Shown: piece after piece, positions 44,551 through 56,314 of the stretch | Position numbering within the stretch: the stretch's first letter is position 1 | How the letters are laid out: every line of letters begins with the position of its first letter | Assembly: GCF_000346465.2 (NCBI RefSeq) | Contig: NC_034016.1 | Coordinates: 18,154,570-18,218,569 of the forward strand | DNA from: Prunus persica | Taxonomy: Eukaryota > Streptophyta > Magnoliopsida > Rosales > Rosaceae | Direction of reading: 5' to 3' | Length of the DNA stretch: 64,000 nucleotides | The notes under the pieces: generated by a model | What the model saw: the letters and a program-made list of their open reading frames with translations, nothing else | What the model was told of the DNA's origin: nothing | Databases searched by the model: none | Position numbers and translations under genes: made by a program

Positions 44551-45166
44551 TTGAGTTTAAGTTTTCAGAAAATTTTTTTTCTTTTTTTTTTCTTTCAAAT
44601 TCGTCAAGTTTTGTGTCATTTCCCAATTTTAATAGAGAAAGTAGATTGCATTTATAATTCAGGGGTCAATACAATACAAATAATCACATAAGGTTAATAC
44701 AAATACGGAAGCACAGTAATCACAAAATGTTAAATTCAAGTATGGAGTAATTCACCAGCAATAACAAGCACACAAGGTGTACCTCTACTTGTAGCCATAC
44801 ATGCATGGCCAAAGAAATTCATGCATAAAAACCAAAAGCCTGGAAAATCCAGGCAAATATCTTAACGCAATATTTTTTGGAATTTTTATTGTTCTGAAAC
44901 TTTTACTTTTTTAGGTAAACTTTGTGAAACAACTCTAAAACGTTTTATAATGCGTATAACAAATGAGATGCATCAGATTGCTGGAAACGTTGAGGGAAAA
45001 AAAGGAAAAAGAGGAAATTAAGAGTGAATGATAAATAAGAGTGCTATTATTTTCATTCCCTTATTATTTTTTTTACTTATTTTATCTTTAAAATTTTAAA
45101 GATAAATTTACGCAATTGTAAAATAACTTCTAAGGACTTATGAAAAACACCTTTGATCTGCATCTT
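44551..45166. other. AT-rich spacer
   Basis: No supported gene, repeat or regulatory element. Confidence 0.35.
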
Positions 45167-45171
45167 CTACT

Positions 45172-45419
45172 TGAAGGAAGTTCTCAACACGCCCCCGCAC
45201 ATGTGGCGAACTTTCAAGCCTAACACGTGGATAACACATATTGGGTGACGTGGGAGCACGTGTGGCCGTTGGGCCCAACACGTGAAGCCTTGCTCTGATA
45301 CCACGAAGGAAGTTGAGGTTCCACCCCAAAATCAATTGGCAATGGGGGGAGTTGCCCAACTCCTTATAAACCCAGGCTAGGTCCCTTAACATTTCAATGT
45401 GGGACAAACACTCTCAACA
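45172..45419 (-). mobile_element. TRIM retrotransposon with intact target duplication and one collapsed LTR
   Basis: Read on the minus strand: LTR 45304-45419 (starts TGTTGAGAGTG, ends CTTCCTTCG), directly followed by the primer-binding site TGGTATCAGAGC (complement 45292-45303), complementary to the 3' end of initiator tRNA-Met. A short non-coding interior follows, then a purine-rich tract GTGCGGGGGCG, and a second LTR reduced to 18 bp (45172-45189) that keeps only the two LTR ends (TGTTGAGA and ACTTCCTTCA). The element is flanked by the 5-bp duplication CTACT (45167-45171 and 45420-45424). There is no protein-coding capacity, as is usual for TRIMs. Confidence 0.85.
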
Positions 45420-45424
45420 CTACT

Positions 45425-46400
45425 TGTCTTTTTGTCTGCTAGGATCTACTAGCCTTTTATTCTAAGCACATCATTAAAATAATATCCAATAACTAGAAAA
45501 TATTCCACATAAGGTTGGATAAGGAAAAACCCTTGCGAAAATGAATAGCAAGGTAAGGTCTCTTCATTTGCTGAGAGAGGCCGTCTATTCCTCCATTATC
45601 AAGCTTTTCTTCCCATCTCAATGATCATGGTTTTCTTTTCCATTTTAATTTTGATGGGTTAGGCGTTGGTTGGGTCTCCATTTTACATACTTTCCTCACC
45701 GAGCCTAACAAAGAGAATTTGATTGAATTAATAATTAAATGGTATTTTAGGAATAATGGTAGGTGAAAAGATAGGAATGTGTTTTTTAAAATTTACTATA
45801 GATGAGAAGATAAGATGGGTGTGAAAATAAGATAGCGACAAAAATAATAGCACTCATAAATGAGGGCCGCCGGCCTCCTACTCTACTCTATAGGATGTTT
45901 AATACTTAATGACCCTTTGGTCCAGATACTAATTTAGATTTAAATTCCAATAGGATATTGTTTCCATTTATTTTTGGTTGGTGTTTCCAAAATTTATTAG
46001 CATTAATTAAATTTAATTGAAGGTGGATATTTTGCTTACTAGAAGGTATATGTGAGAATTGTGCAATGCATCTACAACTGACAGTAACTCCGCAAGCTAT
46101 TCGGTTCTAGCATTTCACACCTAAAACTTAACCATGGAGGTTGCACCTCAACTTACATTGCCTAGAAAAGCATTAAAACTAACCAAAAAACAATTTAGCC
46201 TGCTAATCATATACTAATTTCCAAAGATGCAGATAAAGACAAAAAATCAGCACCCAAGTGAACCAAACCAACCCAACTCAACCCAACCAATATAGAAGTA
46301 ACAATAAAATAAATATTCAAAATTTAAATTAAAAATAAAATAATTAATAGTAAAAGAAGGAACCAGGAAGGAGACAACAATGGGTGTATTGCTTTGACTA
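45425..46400. other. Distal upstream region of the HMGR gene
   Basis: AT-rich; no gene or transposon recognised. Confidence 0.35.
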
Positions 46401-46716
46401 TTTATGCATTGTAAGTTCAACACGTGCCGTTAGGACCCAATCACACTGCCTCGCACGTGCGACTCGCTTCACACGCGTTCCCGAACCCAACTGCTATATA
46501 TACCCCCCTACTCACTCGCTTTACCATTCAAACAGACCAAACGGAAAAAAACACCCACCAACCAAACCCGAAAATAGAAAAAGGAAATAAAAAACATTTC
46601 TATCTTTTTTAAATTTCCAGTTTTGCCCAGCTCAGTCCTCGCTGTCCTCTCCTCCTCTCTCCGCCGCCCGATCGCCGCCGGCGCATTTTAGCATCACCGC
46701 CACGTCAGCACATCCG
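46401..46716 (+). promoter_or_regulatory. HMGR promoter: two G-boxes, TATA box and pyrimidine-rich leader
   Basis: CACGTG G-boxes lie at 46421-46426 and 46454-46459 and a TATA box (CTATATATACC) at 46493-46503, about 215 bp before the start codon. The intervening leader is A- and then CT-rich. G-boxes are bound by bZIP and bHLH factors, including light-signalling PIF/HY5-type regulators; which one acts here is unknown. Confidence 0.6.
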
Positions 46717-48754
46717 ATGGACGTCGCAAGGCGATCGACGATGGACACCGCCGCCGGAAAGGGGAGAAGGCCCGGGCCCATGAAGGTGAAAGTGGTGGAC
46801 GAAAACGACGTCGTGGTGGTCGGCGCTAAGGCCTCCGACGCCTTGCCTCTCCCTCTGTACCTCACGAACGCCGTCTTCTTCACCCTCTTCTTCTCCGTCG
46901 TCTACTTCCTCTTGACTCGCTGGCGCGAGAAGATCAGGACCTCCACGCCTCTTCACGTCGTGAACCTCTCCGAGATCGTCGCCATACTCGCGTTCGTCGC
47001 CTCCTTCATCTACTTGCTCGGCTTCTTCGGCATCGATTTCGTGCAGTCGCTCATTCTCAGGCCCAGCAACGACGTGTGGGCCGCCGACGACGACCTAGAA
47101 GAGCACGAGCGCATGATTTTGAAAGACGACGCTCGCAAGGTGCCGTGTGGGGCTGGCCTCGACTGCTCAATTCCCCAAATTGCCCCTATTGCTTCCCCCA
47201 AAGCTGTTGCACAGAAGGTGTTTGATAAGGAGGTAGTGATCTCCACTCCCACCGATTTCTCGACCCAGCCATTATCCGAAGAAGATGAGGATGTCATCAA
47301 GGCCGTGGTGTCGGGAACCATTCCTTCTTACTCTCTGGAGTCAAAGCTCGGAGATTGCAAGAGAGCAGCTGCTATTAGGCGCGAGGCGTTGCAGAGGATT
47401 ACAGGGAAGTCCATGGGTGGTTTGCCATTGGAGGGGTTCGATTATGAGTCGATTTTGGGTCAGTGCTGTGAGATGCCAGTTGGGTATATTCAGATTCCTG
47501 TGGGGATTGCTGGGCCTCTTATGCTTGATGGTAGAGAGTTCTCAGTGCCCATGGCTACCACTGAAGGTTGCTTGGTGGCTAGTACCAACCGTGGTTGCAA
47601 AGCTATCAACTTGTCTGGTGGAGCTAGCAGTGTGTTGTTGAGAGATGGGATGACCAGAGCACCTTGTGTGAGGTTCAACTCTGCTAAGAGAGCTGCTGAG
47701 TTGAAGTTCTTCTTGGAAGACCCCAACAACTACGATACTTTGGCTACGGTTTTCAACAGGTAATTCAACTTTTTGTGCTCATATCGATAACGTTGATGGG
47801 TTTGTTTGGTTGAAGCCTAAAGCCTTTAGCTTTTTAATTCTTTTGGGTGTTAATTAACTGGGTTTTGGGTTTGGTTATTCAGGTCAAGCAGATTTGGCAG
47901 ACTTCAGACAATTAAGTGTGCTATTGCTGGGAAGAACCTTTACATGAGATTCACCTGCAGCACTGGTGATGCTATGGGGATGAACATGGTCTCTAAAGGT
48001 GTACAAAACGTTTTGGATTTTCTCCAGAATGACTTCGCTGACATGGATGTGATTGGAATTTCTGGTAACTACTGTTCGGACAAGAAGCCTGCTGCTGTGA
48101 ACTGGATCGAAGGCCGTGGCAAGTCAGTGGTCTGTGAAGCTGTGATCAAGGGTGATGTGGTGAGGAAGGTGTTGAAAACCAATGTGGAGGCCTTGTGTGA
48201 GCTTAACATGCTCAAGAACCTTACTGGGTCTGCAATGGCTGGTGCTCTCGGTGGCTTCAATGCACATGCCAGCAACATTGTTTCTGCAATCTACATCGCC
48301 ACTGGGCAAGATCCAGCTCAGAATGTGGAGAGTTCTCACTGTATTACCATGATGGAACCCATCAATGATGGAAAGGACCTTCACGTGTCTGTGACCATGC
48401 CTTCTATTGAGGTAATTGATTGTAGCTTGATGTTTATATTACAGTGTTTTGAATATTTGGTTCTTAGTAGACATGAAGTCTTACGTTGGTGTTTGCTATT
48501 TTTTCCAGGTTGGTACTGTTGGAGGTGGGACCCAGCTTGCATCTCAGTCAGCTTGTTTGAACCTGCTTGGGGTGAAGGGTGCCAACAGAGAGGCACCAGG
48601 AGCAAATGCAAGATTGTTGGCTACTGTTGTAGCTGGTTCTGTCCTGGCTGGAGAGCTCTCTCTCATGTCTGCTATTTCAGCTGGACAGCTTGTTAGGAGC
48701 CACATGAAGTACAATAGATCAAGCAAAGATGTCTCAGCTGTTGCCTCCGCTTAA
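46717..48754 (+). CDS. HMGR: 3-hydroxy-3-methylglutaryl-CoA reductase (HMGR)
   Basis: NADPH-dependent reduction of HMG-CoA to mevalonate, the rate-controlling step of cytosolic isoprenoid synthesis; an ER membrane protein. Three exons: 46717-47759, 47883-48411, 48509-48754; 1818 nt, 605 residues. An Arg-rich N-terminus ([18 protein letters not shown]-retention type) is followed by two membrane spans (about 46-68 and 87-110), a variable acidic linker, then the catalytic domain with [33 protein letters not shown] and [10 protein letters not shown]. The catalytic His589 is in [12 protein letters not shown], whose serine matches the known regulatory phosphorylation site of plant HMGR. Plant HMGR genes usually have three introns; only two are present here. 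An alternative start at 46741 would drop eight residues. Confidence 0.95.
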
Positions 48755-49520
48755 GAATTACAATACCACAACTTTTGAGGCATCAAATAGCCTCAAGTAT
48801 GGTCTGAAGAATTCGAAAGAATAACAGTGACAAAAAGGAATTGTCAATTTGGCATGGAGAGGGAGGATTGGAAATAACGAACAGAAAACATACAGCAGGG
48901 CTTAGGAAAGAGAGATTGTACTATTTGTATTCTTTTCTTTGTTTACCTTTTTTCTTTAATTTAATTTTCTTGCGTGTAAGAAACTCTATGAAAAATTGTG
49001 TAAAATGATTATGAAAGTTTTAGTCGCACTTTTACTGCCGGAAATGCTACCAACATGGTGTCCAGTACTTTATTATCTTATTCTGTTAATAATGGAACAT
49101 GGAATTTTATATGAGCTTCAGATGTTATGCTAAGCTTCCCTATATCTTTGACAATGAAGGATACTCGGTTTAATCTTCCTGAGATTAAAGTTTCTTGTGG
49201 TGTTTGCACTTTGCAGGGAATAGTTTGGTAAAGTTAAGTAGACTTCTTGCTGCTAACTCTCTAGGCCTAATGAACTGGGCTCAAGAAAGTACGTCCTTTT
49301 CCTTTGATCTCTGTTTCTGTGATCTGTGTGTTATGTCCATTGCTAATTTCACGTGCTTGCCTTTGACCAAGTCTCTGTGTGTGTGTTTGTTAAGCTCCAG
49401 AGATTTCCTTTGATGTTTGGTTGTTGCTTTAATTGGGAGTTGGCTCAATATCAAATGATGGTGATGCTTTCTGGTTCGTCGTTTTCTTTAGGAGAAAAAC
49501 TTAGTTGTAATGTGCTGTCC
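48755..49520. other. 3' flank of HMGR
   Basis: HMGR 3' UTR and spacer; no further gene is seen. Confidence 0.4.
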
Positions 49521-49523
49521 CTG

Positions 49524-49670
49524 GTCAATAATGCCATGATATATAGAAGAATTATCACACGTATTATGGGTTTACTGGCCGGAGATAATCCTAGTCAATA
49601 ATACTATGACATATAAAAGAATTATCACACGTATCATAACATTATTGACCAAAAATAACAAAATAATATT
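49524..49670. repeat. 70-bp tandem duplication in a MITE-like sequence
   Basis: GTCAATAATGCCATGATATA (49524) recurs as GTCAATAATACTATGACATA (49594), each followed by AGAATTATCACACGTAT. The right end (TTATTGACCAAAAATAAC, then AATATTATCC) resembles the right end of the small element at 52060-52160, suggesting a shared MITE family. Confidence 0.55.
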
Positions 49671-51550
49671 ATCCTGTTTGATGAAGTCTTTCTCCTTCTA
49701 TAGGCTTTCTATATGCATGCATGCTGATATCTTTTTGTGGATGAGATGTCATGTTTCATAAATACAGATGGCTTGTGAATACTTTTTCTTTTCCTTCGAA
49801 CTTTCAAAATTTTCTTTTTCCTTTTTTCAAAGAATACCTTTTTCTTTTGTCGGTTGAAAGTGCACATAGAGAGAGTATCAGCCAGCAAATGTTTCAAGAA
49901 CAAGGAGAGACCTTAACGGGCCCTCATAATTCAGGTAATCGATAATTCTAGATTAGAGAGGCAGATCGCATGTGTACCAAGGTGGTAGTCTTTGGGTGTC
50001 TTGGTAGTTAGGATCTGGAATATTTTAGTTCATGCGCCAGAGTTTTCTGCAATATTATAATTGAGCTGCATTATGGTGTTATATTTATTGCCTGGATCCA
50101 GATCATTGTTATGCTGCATAAAAATTTGTTTTTATCTCTTCATGATGTGTTCACATGATGCGTTTGTGCTGAAACCAAGCGAAGTTATAATAATTTTGAT
50201 TTGAGTCTTGATGTCGTAGGAATTTATAAAGTCTATTGTGGTGTGGTGAAGTTTAGCTGAAAGATTAGTTATGCAACTCTTGGTTTTGGATGGATAGTAC
50301 TTTGAAAAACTTGCACCATTTCATTCTTTTGTATTTGTTAATTTGCAATGCATCTTTCCGCTTCTTCATGTGTATGAACATACCGAAGACAGAATCAAAC
50401 GATTATATTAAGAATTAGAATATGTTAGATACAGTTCTTTACACACACAAATGATTGTGAGTCGTTACCGTATTGTGAGACTCACATGCATCAACGATCT
50501 ACACGAAAGACTGTCCCGATTACCTCTAAGAATTATTAAGTGGTGCAATAAAATTGTGGTTGGGGTTGGGGAAATGTCAGTTGTGGCTGCTAAAGGCGAC
50601 CAAGTTGACTTGATCAAAGTTAGGTGGCTTGCCATTTCAGACCAACCCAAATTGTTATAGTCTCTTATTATGTTGGCAATAGTGGCAACCACCATTGAGG
50701 CATTGACTACACTTCTACATTTTCTTCTCTTTCTAAAAGTATTTTCATTTTTCATTATACCTGCGTGATGTAACCTCTTTGCTAGGGACAAGCAATGGTA
50801 CAAAGAGGACTTTAATTGCAGTCTGAACATATGGTTGTATTAATATTCAACACCTGCATTGCATGTACGAATTTGCTGTTGAGTGGTCTATTCTGAGCTT
50901 ATGATAGTTGGTGAAAAATATTTTTTAAAATATCAGCATTTGATATCTCAATAATTAGCAATTCTTGATTCTAAAAATAAAAAATAAAAAATTAGCAATT
51001 CTTCCATACCACACCACGGGTCTATATATATAAACAGGATCTACGCTTTTACATTTAGCATCAGTGCATTTGTGTGCATTTACTAAAATCTTGACCATTT
51101 AATTAATTCACATCAGCATAGTTATAATATCTTAAAAAATCAGATGCTGTACCGTATCACCCCTTCCACCCTCCTGCATCTCTACTATCAGAAACCCTCT
51201 TCCCAGACTCCTACGTTGCCATGGCTGCCATCTCTTAAAAATCATATGGAGTTTACATACTGCAAAAGTGAAACCATTGGGGAACCTTCGTTCTTGTCAA
51301 ATTGACCAACATAATCAGGACCTGTTATGAGGGATGTGAGAGCCCTAAATCCCCTCAACACAGCCTGTTCTCTTGTCAAAGAAGACAAAGTATAAAGATT
51401 CCAAGAACAATATTAATAATTATTAATTAATTAATATTGAGTCTACATGTATGTATACAAGTCCAGTAATATGTATGTATGCTTACCCAATTCTCTGGCT
51501 TTTTTCATTTTATTCCTTCGAATTGTCGATTTGTTTTGCTTTTATTTGCT
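49671..51550. other. Spacer, nothing recognised
   Basis: AT-rich. Short open frames on both strands carry no domain. No supported element. Confidence 0.35.
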
Positions 51551-51557
51551 TTATAAT

Positions 51558-51960
51558 TCAATACATACGTGATTTTGCTTTTTGTTGCATCCGCGACTCG
51601 AGAGGTACTAGGGTTGAACCGCTGGAGTGATGGCAGCCATCAAAAGGAGCCACATGAACACCTAGATCTGATTCATTTTGCTTGGTTATCCACCAATGAT
51701 TGGTGTCACAGAGATAAATTGTTTCACAGATAATGAAATTGTTATTAGGAACCAGTAATGGATTGCATGAACAGCTTCCATGGCATGAGATCTGGAGAAA
51801 GAAAATTATACACATTAAAGGCAATATTTACTAGGTTGATGCATATTTTAAACTCATGAAGGCAAGATTTCCTAGATGCATAATAAATTACAGAAGAAAT
51901 GTAAGCAGCAGATTCAACTTCTGGGTCCTGGTCTCTGTACTGGCTGGCCGTACCCTGCAA
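51558..51960 (-). other. Two exon-like open segments of unknown nature
   Basis: On the minus strand 51850-51957 reads GTASQYRDQDPEVESAAYIS, continuing SVIYYASRKSCLHEF, and 51565-51795 reads a Cys-rich segment (SCHGSCSCNPLLVPNNNF) and CDTNHWWITKQNESDLGVH. An AG precedes the second. Composition is coding-like compared with the flanks, but I do not recognise either and find no further exons. This may be a decayed gene fragment. Confidence 0.25.
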
Positions 51961-52054
51961 TTCAGTTCTAGATAGAACGATGGAAAAGTTCAGAGCATAA
52001 TTAGGTTTTGCAGGTCAGGGCTCTTCATAGGGAAAAAATCTTACATGAAATGAG

Positions 52055-52165
52055 GATAGCACTATTTTGCTATCCTCAGCTAATAACACAATAACATGTG
52101 AAAAAGTTATTTTACATGTCATTGCATTATTAGCCGAAAATAGCAAAAAATGTTATCCCCGTTGC
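52055..52165. mobile_element. Small hairpin element, MITE-like
   Basis: GGATAGCACTATTTTGCTATCC forms an internal palindrome at the left and TTATTAGCCGAAAATAGC, then AATGTTATCC, forms the right end, which pairs with the left in inverse. About 100 bp, non-coding. Confidence 0.45.
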
Positions 52166-52559
52166 ATGAAAGTTTCTCTGAATCACGACATCCTTGTGTG
52201 GCTGAGGAGGCACCCTCTAATATTCATACCTTTGTCCCTCTGGTAGTGATTGAAAAGTGATTGAAAATCTAGCCAAGTTACATGCACCACAAGTTACATG
52301 TCACATGCTTATATCTAGCATAAAATCCACCTTATCCACCTACCTTTTTTTGTCCTCTTAAGAGCAAACAAAATAGCAGACTAGGAGATGAAAGCAATGT
52401 TGTTGTAGTTTTTTAAACTTTGGTGATATAGAGAGTCATGCAATTTTGATTTGAGAAAAATCTCTCTCGTTATAGCTAGTTCAGGTTTGGTGTTTATAAA
52501 TTATAATTGGATTGAATTACGTAACTCGATATACTTAAATATGATGAAGTAATAGTTAA

Positions 52560-52675
52560 TAATGTCTAGCCCATTGAAAAAGAGCCTTGATTTACAAGTT
52601 AGTGGTTTTTAGGTTCGAAACTCCACGTCACCAGTGTGTGAAAAAAACCCCTTCCCCCTTTCTAACTTTGACACA
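52560..52675 (+). mobile_element. SINE copy
   Basis: Same family as 39140-39292, plus orientation: A box GTCTAGCCCATTG at about 52563, B box AGGTTCGAAACTCC at about 52611, then CAGTGTGTGAAAAAAACCCC. Confidence 0.65.
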
Positions 52676-53857
52676 AACAAATATAATACAATTGAAGGAT
52701 TTTCATTGTGCGGGTGAAGACATAACTAGATGGGTTGTAATGTGTTAACATCTTATCATTTTGTGAGAATGAGGAGAAATAAATTTCCCGCATAACTAAT
52801 CTATCTTCTACCTTCAATTTGAACAAAATTCGAAAGTTGGCTTTCATTTTCTCACTCAATATACTTTAAATCTAATGAGTTATCCAATCTAATTTAACAT
52901 TGAGCACCAAAAACGTGTCGTTAATGTATAATTCTAAAACACAAACGATTGGCTGGAAAAGATGTATAATTTACATGTAATGGTGAGGCTATTGGCGGTA
53001 ATAAAACAGAAAATAAATGGTGAGGTTTTATGCATGGTTGTTAAGAAGAGTACAATGGTGATATGTGACAGACAAACAACTGAGGAAGAAGACAAATGGG
53101 GTGATCACATGGCCTTGCCCTCTCAATGTCTGTGTGCTATTATATCCGGAATTGTCTTCAAGCTTCGATAAATTTATTAAACATAAACTAATGTGCAATT
53201 TGCTTAGTGCTTATCTATACAATAATTAAATTAGTGAGGCAACGTATGGGAGCTCGTCATCATATTATTCTAGTCGGCATTTGCCCCTTTCTTAAAGTTT
53301 GGATTTGTAGATTAAACCGTTATCTTTGCATCCGAGGTCATGTGGTTCATCTTTCTTTTGTAATATTGCTTGTATCCGAAAAGGAATGTTGAAAATTCTA
53401 TTCGTTCCTATTAAAAGTAATAATATCATATGCAATATGATTGTTGTTATGCAATTTGCTTTATACTTAATCTTAAGATTTCTCATAAATGACTTGCAGT
53501 TTAAGCTGTTAAGAGTAGATATTATTTATTATTAAAAAGAAAAATAGGTAAAGAAAAGCTAGTTGGTTGTTTTTTATACCACCGCTAGAAATATAAAGTT
53601 AATAGTTATTGCCAATAGTAGAGAACAAAAAAAATGTCCCAATCAAAGAACATAGGACGTTGAAGGTGTGTTTATCATGCCCAATTTGGCTTCCGCAAAC
53701 TTTGGTATCTTTCATAAATTATGCGTGGTTTTTGAATAAATATCTGTTTTGAAAAATCTACACACCAAATTAATGATGCACAATATTTTCAATGTGGAAA
53801 GAGTTTTGTAGGTATTATTCTCATGCTATTTTTTTCCCTTTTAAGATATACAAAGTT

Positions 53858-54000
53858 TGTCAATGGGGTCTAGTCTATTACAAAAATACATTGACTTGCA
53901 GACTAATGATTTCAAAATTCCTATGACACTTTATTAGTGTATGTGAGAAATATCCTCTCATTTATAATTTAGACTACCATTTATATTCAAAAGAATACAA
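53858..54000 (+). mobile_element. SINE copy, decayed
   Basis: GGGTCTAGTCTATTAC (A-box region), a decayed B box, then GTATGTGAGAAATATCCTC and a tail in which ATTTAGACTACCATTTAT matches the family. Confidence 0.6.
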
Positions 54001-54284
54001 AGCTTTTGCTATGTAACCTCTTCATCATCATATCCATTTATAGGTCTTACATCTTATAAGAACCAAAATTTAAAGGGGAATATAAAAATAGTGCTAAAGT
54101 TGTCTTGAACCTTTTCGGTGGCTCAAGAGTCGGGAAAGTGTTGGCGAGTAGAAGAATAGTAATATGAGCAAATCTGAATATTTTCTCTACCTTTGTTTGA
54201 CAGAAAGGTAGTTCTATAAATAAATAAATCATCATAGTTCTTTATTTTTCATCTCTTGTTTTGTTTTTAAAAGACAGTGAAATT

Positions 54285-54445
54285 GTTATGAAGTCTAGCA
54301 CAATAAAATAGGATTTTGACTTGTAGACAAGAGGTCTCAGGTTCGAACTCCCATAACATCTTAGTTATATGTGTGTGTGTGAAAAACCCCCCTCCTTTGT
54401 AATTTAAACTATCACTTGTAGTAAAAAAAAAAAAAAACACAGTGA
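54285..54445 (+). mobile_element. SINE copy, well preserved, with poly(A) tail
   Basis: A box GTCTAGCACAATA at about 54292, B box AGGTTCGAACTCC at about 54339-54351, body with GTGTGTGTGTGAAAAACCCC, and a tail of 14 A at 54423-54436. Confidence 0.7.
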
Positions 54446-55570
54446 AATTAATTATTAAACTCTCTCAAGATCCAATTGTGCTATTGCTAAAAAAAAATAT
54501 GTCCAATTGTGCTAGAGTTTCAAACCTAAGGCAAATGTTTGCTGGACTCTAAATTATGTAACTCTATTGGGCTGCTGAGTTGTGGGTTGCTATAGTGTGA
54601 ATAAGGGGATTGATTTGATTAGGCTGATGGAGCATACTTCACTGAACTCATGGATGGACTTTCAGCAATAGGACTAATTGCTTATTGAAAGAAATGAAAG
54701 GACCAAAACGAACCAAATCAGTCACTAAATGGATTTGTTTAGTTGAGTTATGCTACTAGTTTGAAGTCTAAACCGAACTAATTTGAATCATTATAATTAA
54801 CTGCTTAAGCTATAAGTTCCTTGCAGGTTTTTGAGACCTAAACTGAATCAACCCGGACTTCACAACCCTTGAGGGCATTTTTTTGTTGAGATCCAAGGCT
54901 ATGCAGCTTAGCATGATGGATTTGTCTCCACAAATGTGCTTGGGCTTGACCCAAAACCCGCATTAGCCCTGTGGGTTTAGGTTGGAAACCTAAAGCAATG
55001 GTAAAAAGACACTCAATTTTGACAAGACTAGCACTATAAATTTTCGAGAAACACGAGTGGTTGTGAGTGCGTATGGACGGTTGTCAATCACAAATCTGAA
55101 TTTTCGAGCCTTCGTTGTCACGAAAAGCACTTTCTTTGGGATTTTTAAAATTGAATTATCTCCGCAGTTTTCACCGGCCGTTTCACAGCAAGTCCATGTT
55201 TTGGAAAGTTGCTTCTCAGTCAGACATTCAAACTCAGAGACGTTGAGAAAAGAAAAAGCTATCATCATCACATAATATTATAATGCACTTTGGCATATCA
55301 AAATCAATATAATAAATAACAATAATAAAAAGTTCCCTTGTATTGTACTATATAACAATGTTTTCTACCCTGAATTTGGACGTTTCTCGATGATTTCATC
55401 TCTCCTCTGGAGACTGCAGCTAAGCAAAGGGAGCCTCTTACTCTCAGCAGAGATTTCAATCTCTTGGTAGTTTTTATTATGATTTTTAAATGCACTTTAT
55501 TATTAATCTGCTTCTTAGTAGCTAGATCTTGGTTCTTAATCAGTGAATTAGATTTTGTGACAGATTAATA
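54446..55570. other. Upstream region of the AHL gene
   Basis: No gene. Open frames at 54990-55275 on both strands lack domains. The proximal part holds the AHL promoter; I see no clear motif. Confidence 0.35.
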
Positions 55571-56314
55571 ATGTCAGGATTGGACCCTGATCCTGATCCT
55601 GATGCACCAACCAATGCAAGTCCAGGTGCGCCACCCTCGGCGCGGAGGCCTCGGGGCCGCCCTCCCGGCTCAAAGAACAAGCCCAAGCCACCACTCATAA
55701 TCACTCAAGACGCCCCAAATGGGCTCACGTCTCATGTTCTAGAAGTTTCTTCCGGTTCAGACATCGTTGACTCGTTGGTGACCTACGCCAGCCGACGCGG
55801 CCGAGGCGTTTGTGTGCTGAGTGGCAGTGGTGCGGTGACAAATGTCACCTTGCGCCAGCCAGCCACGACAGTATTATTATCACCGTCAGATAATGGTACT
55901 GTCGTGACATTACAGGGCCGGTTTGAGATTCTTTCTATAACCGGCACGTGCCTGCCTCCACCAGCCCCACCTGGAGCCGGTGGCCTGTCAATATATCTGA
56001 CAGGCGGCCAAGGACAGGTTGCTGGAGGGATTGTTGTGGGGCCTTTGAGGGCTTCAGGCCCAGTGGTGTTGATGGTTGTTTCATTTGCTCATGCAGTGTA
56101 TGATAGGTTGCCGCTGGAGGAAGAGGAGGAGAAAGAGCCTTCAGCGCCGCGAATACAGGCGCCAGCAGCGGCTTCACAGTCTTCGGGAGTGACAGGTGGC
56201 GGCGGCAGTGGCGGTGATAGTTATAATTTGGGTGTGACCAGTATTAGCATGGGGAATAGTGGTTTTCCTGGTGATGTATACGGGTGGAGTAGTGGGAGTA
56301 GTCTGCCCAAGTAA
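55571..56314 (+). CDS. AT-hook motif nuclear-localised (AHL) protein
   Basis: DNA-binding regulator of chromatin and transcription, often affecting growth and flowering. Single exon, 247 residues, stop TAA next (56315... reads into TAAGTAGG). One type-I AT-hook, [16 protein letters not shown], at residues 26-41, followed by a PPC/DUF296 domain (about 50-170) that trimerises; the diagnostic GRFEIL is at 116-121. The C-terminus is acidic, then Gly/Ser-rich. One AT-hook plus PPC and no introns is typical of the intronless AHL clade (clade A). The Pro-Asp repeats at residues 5-11 are an unusual N-terminus. Nuclear by family knowledge; the target genes are unknown. Confidence 0.93.
   Translation: MSGLDPDPDPDAPTNASPGAPPSARRPRGRPPGSKNKPKPPLIITQDAPNGLTSHVLEVSSGSDIVDSLVTYASRRGRGVCVLSGSGAVTNVTLRQPATTVLLSPSDNGTVVTLQGRFEILSITGTCLPPPAPPGAGGLSIYLTGGQGQVAGGIVVGPLRASGPVVLMVVSFAHAVYDRLPLEEEEEKEPSAPRIQAPAAASQSSGVTGGGGSGGDSYNLGVTSISMGNSGFPGDVYGWSSGSSLPK

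Noticed and set aside
45138..45407. 89-codon minus-strand frame
   Set aside because: It lies inside the TRIM element and overlaps its primer-binding site; not a gene.
54990..55275. Overlapping open frames on both strands upstream of AHL
   Set aside because: No domain and no similarity that I recognise; mirrored frames suggest composition effects.
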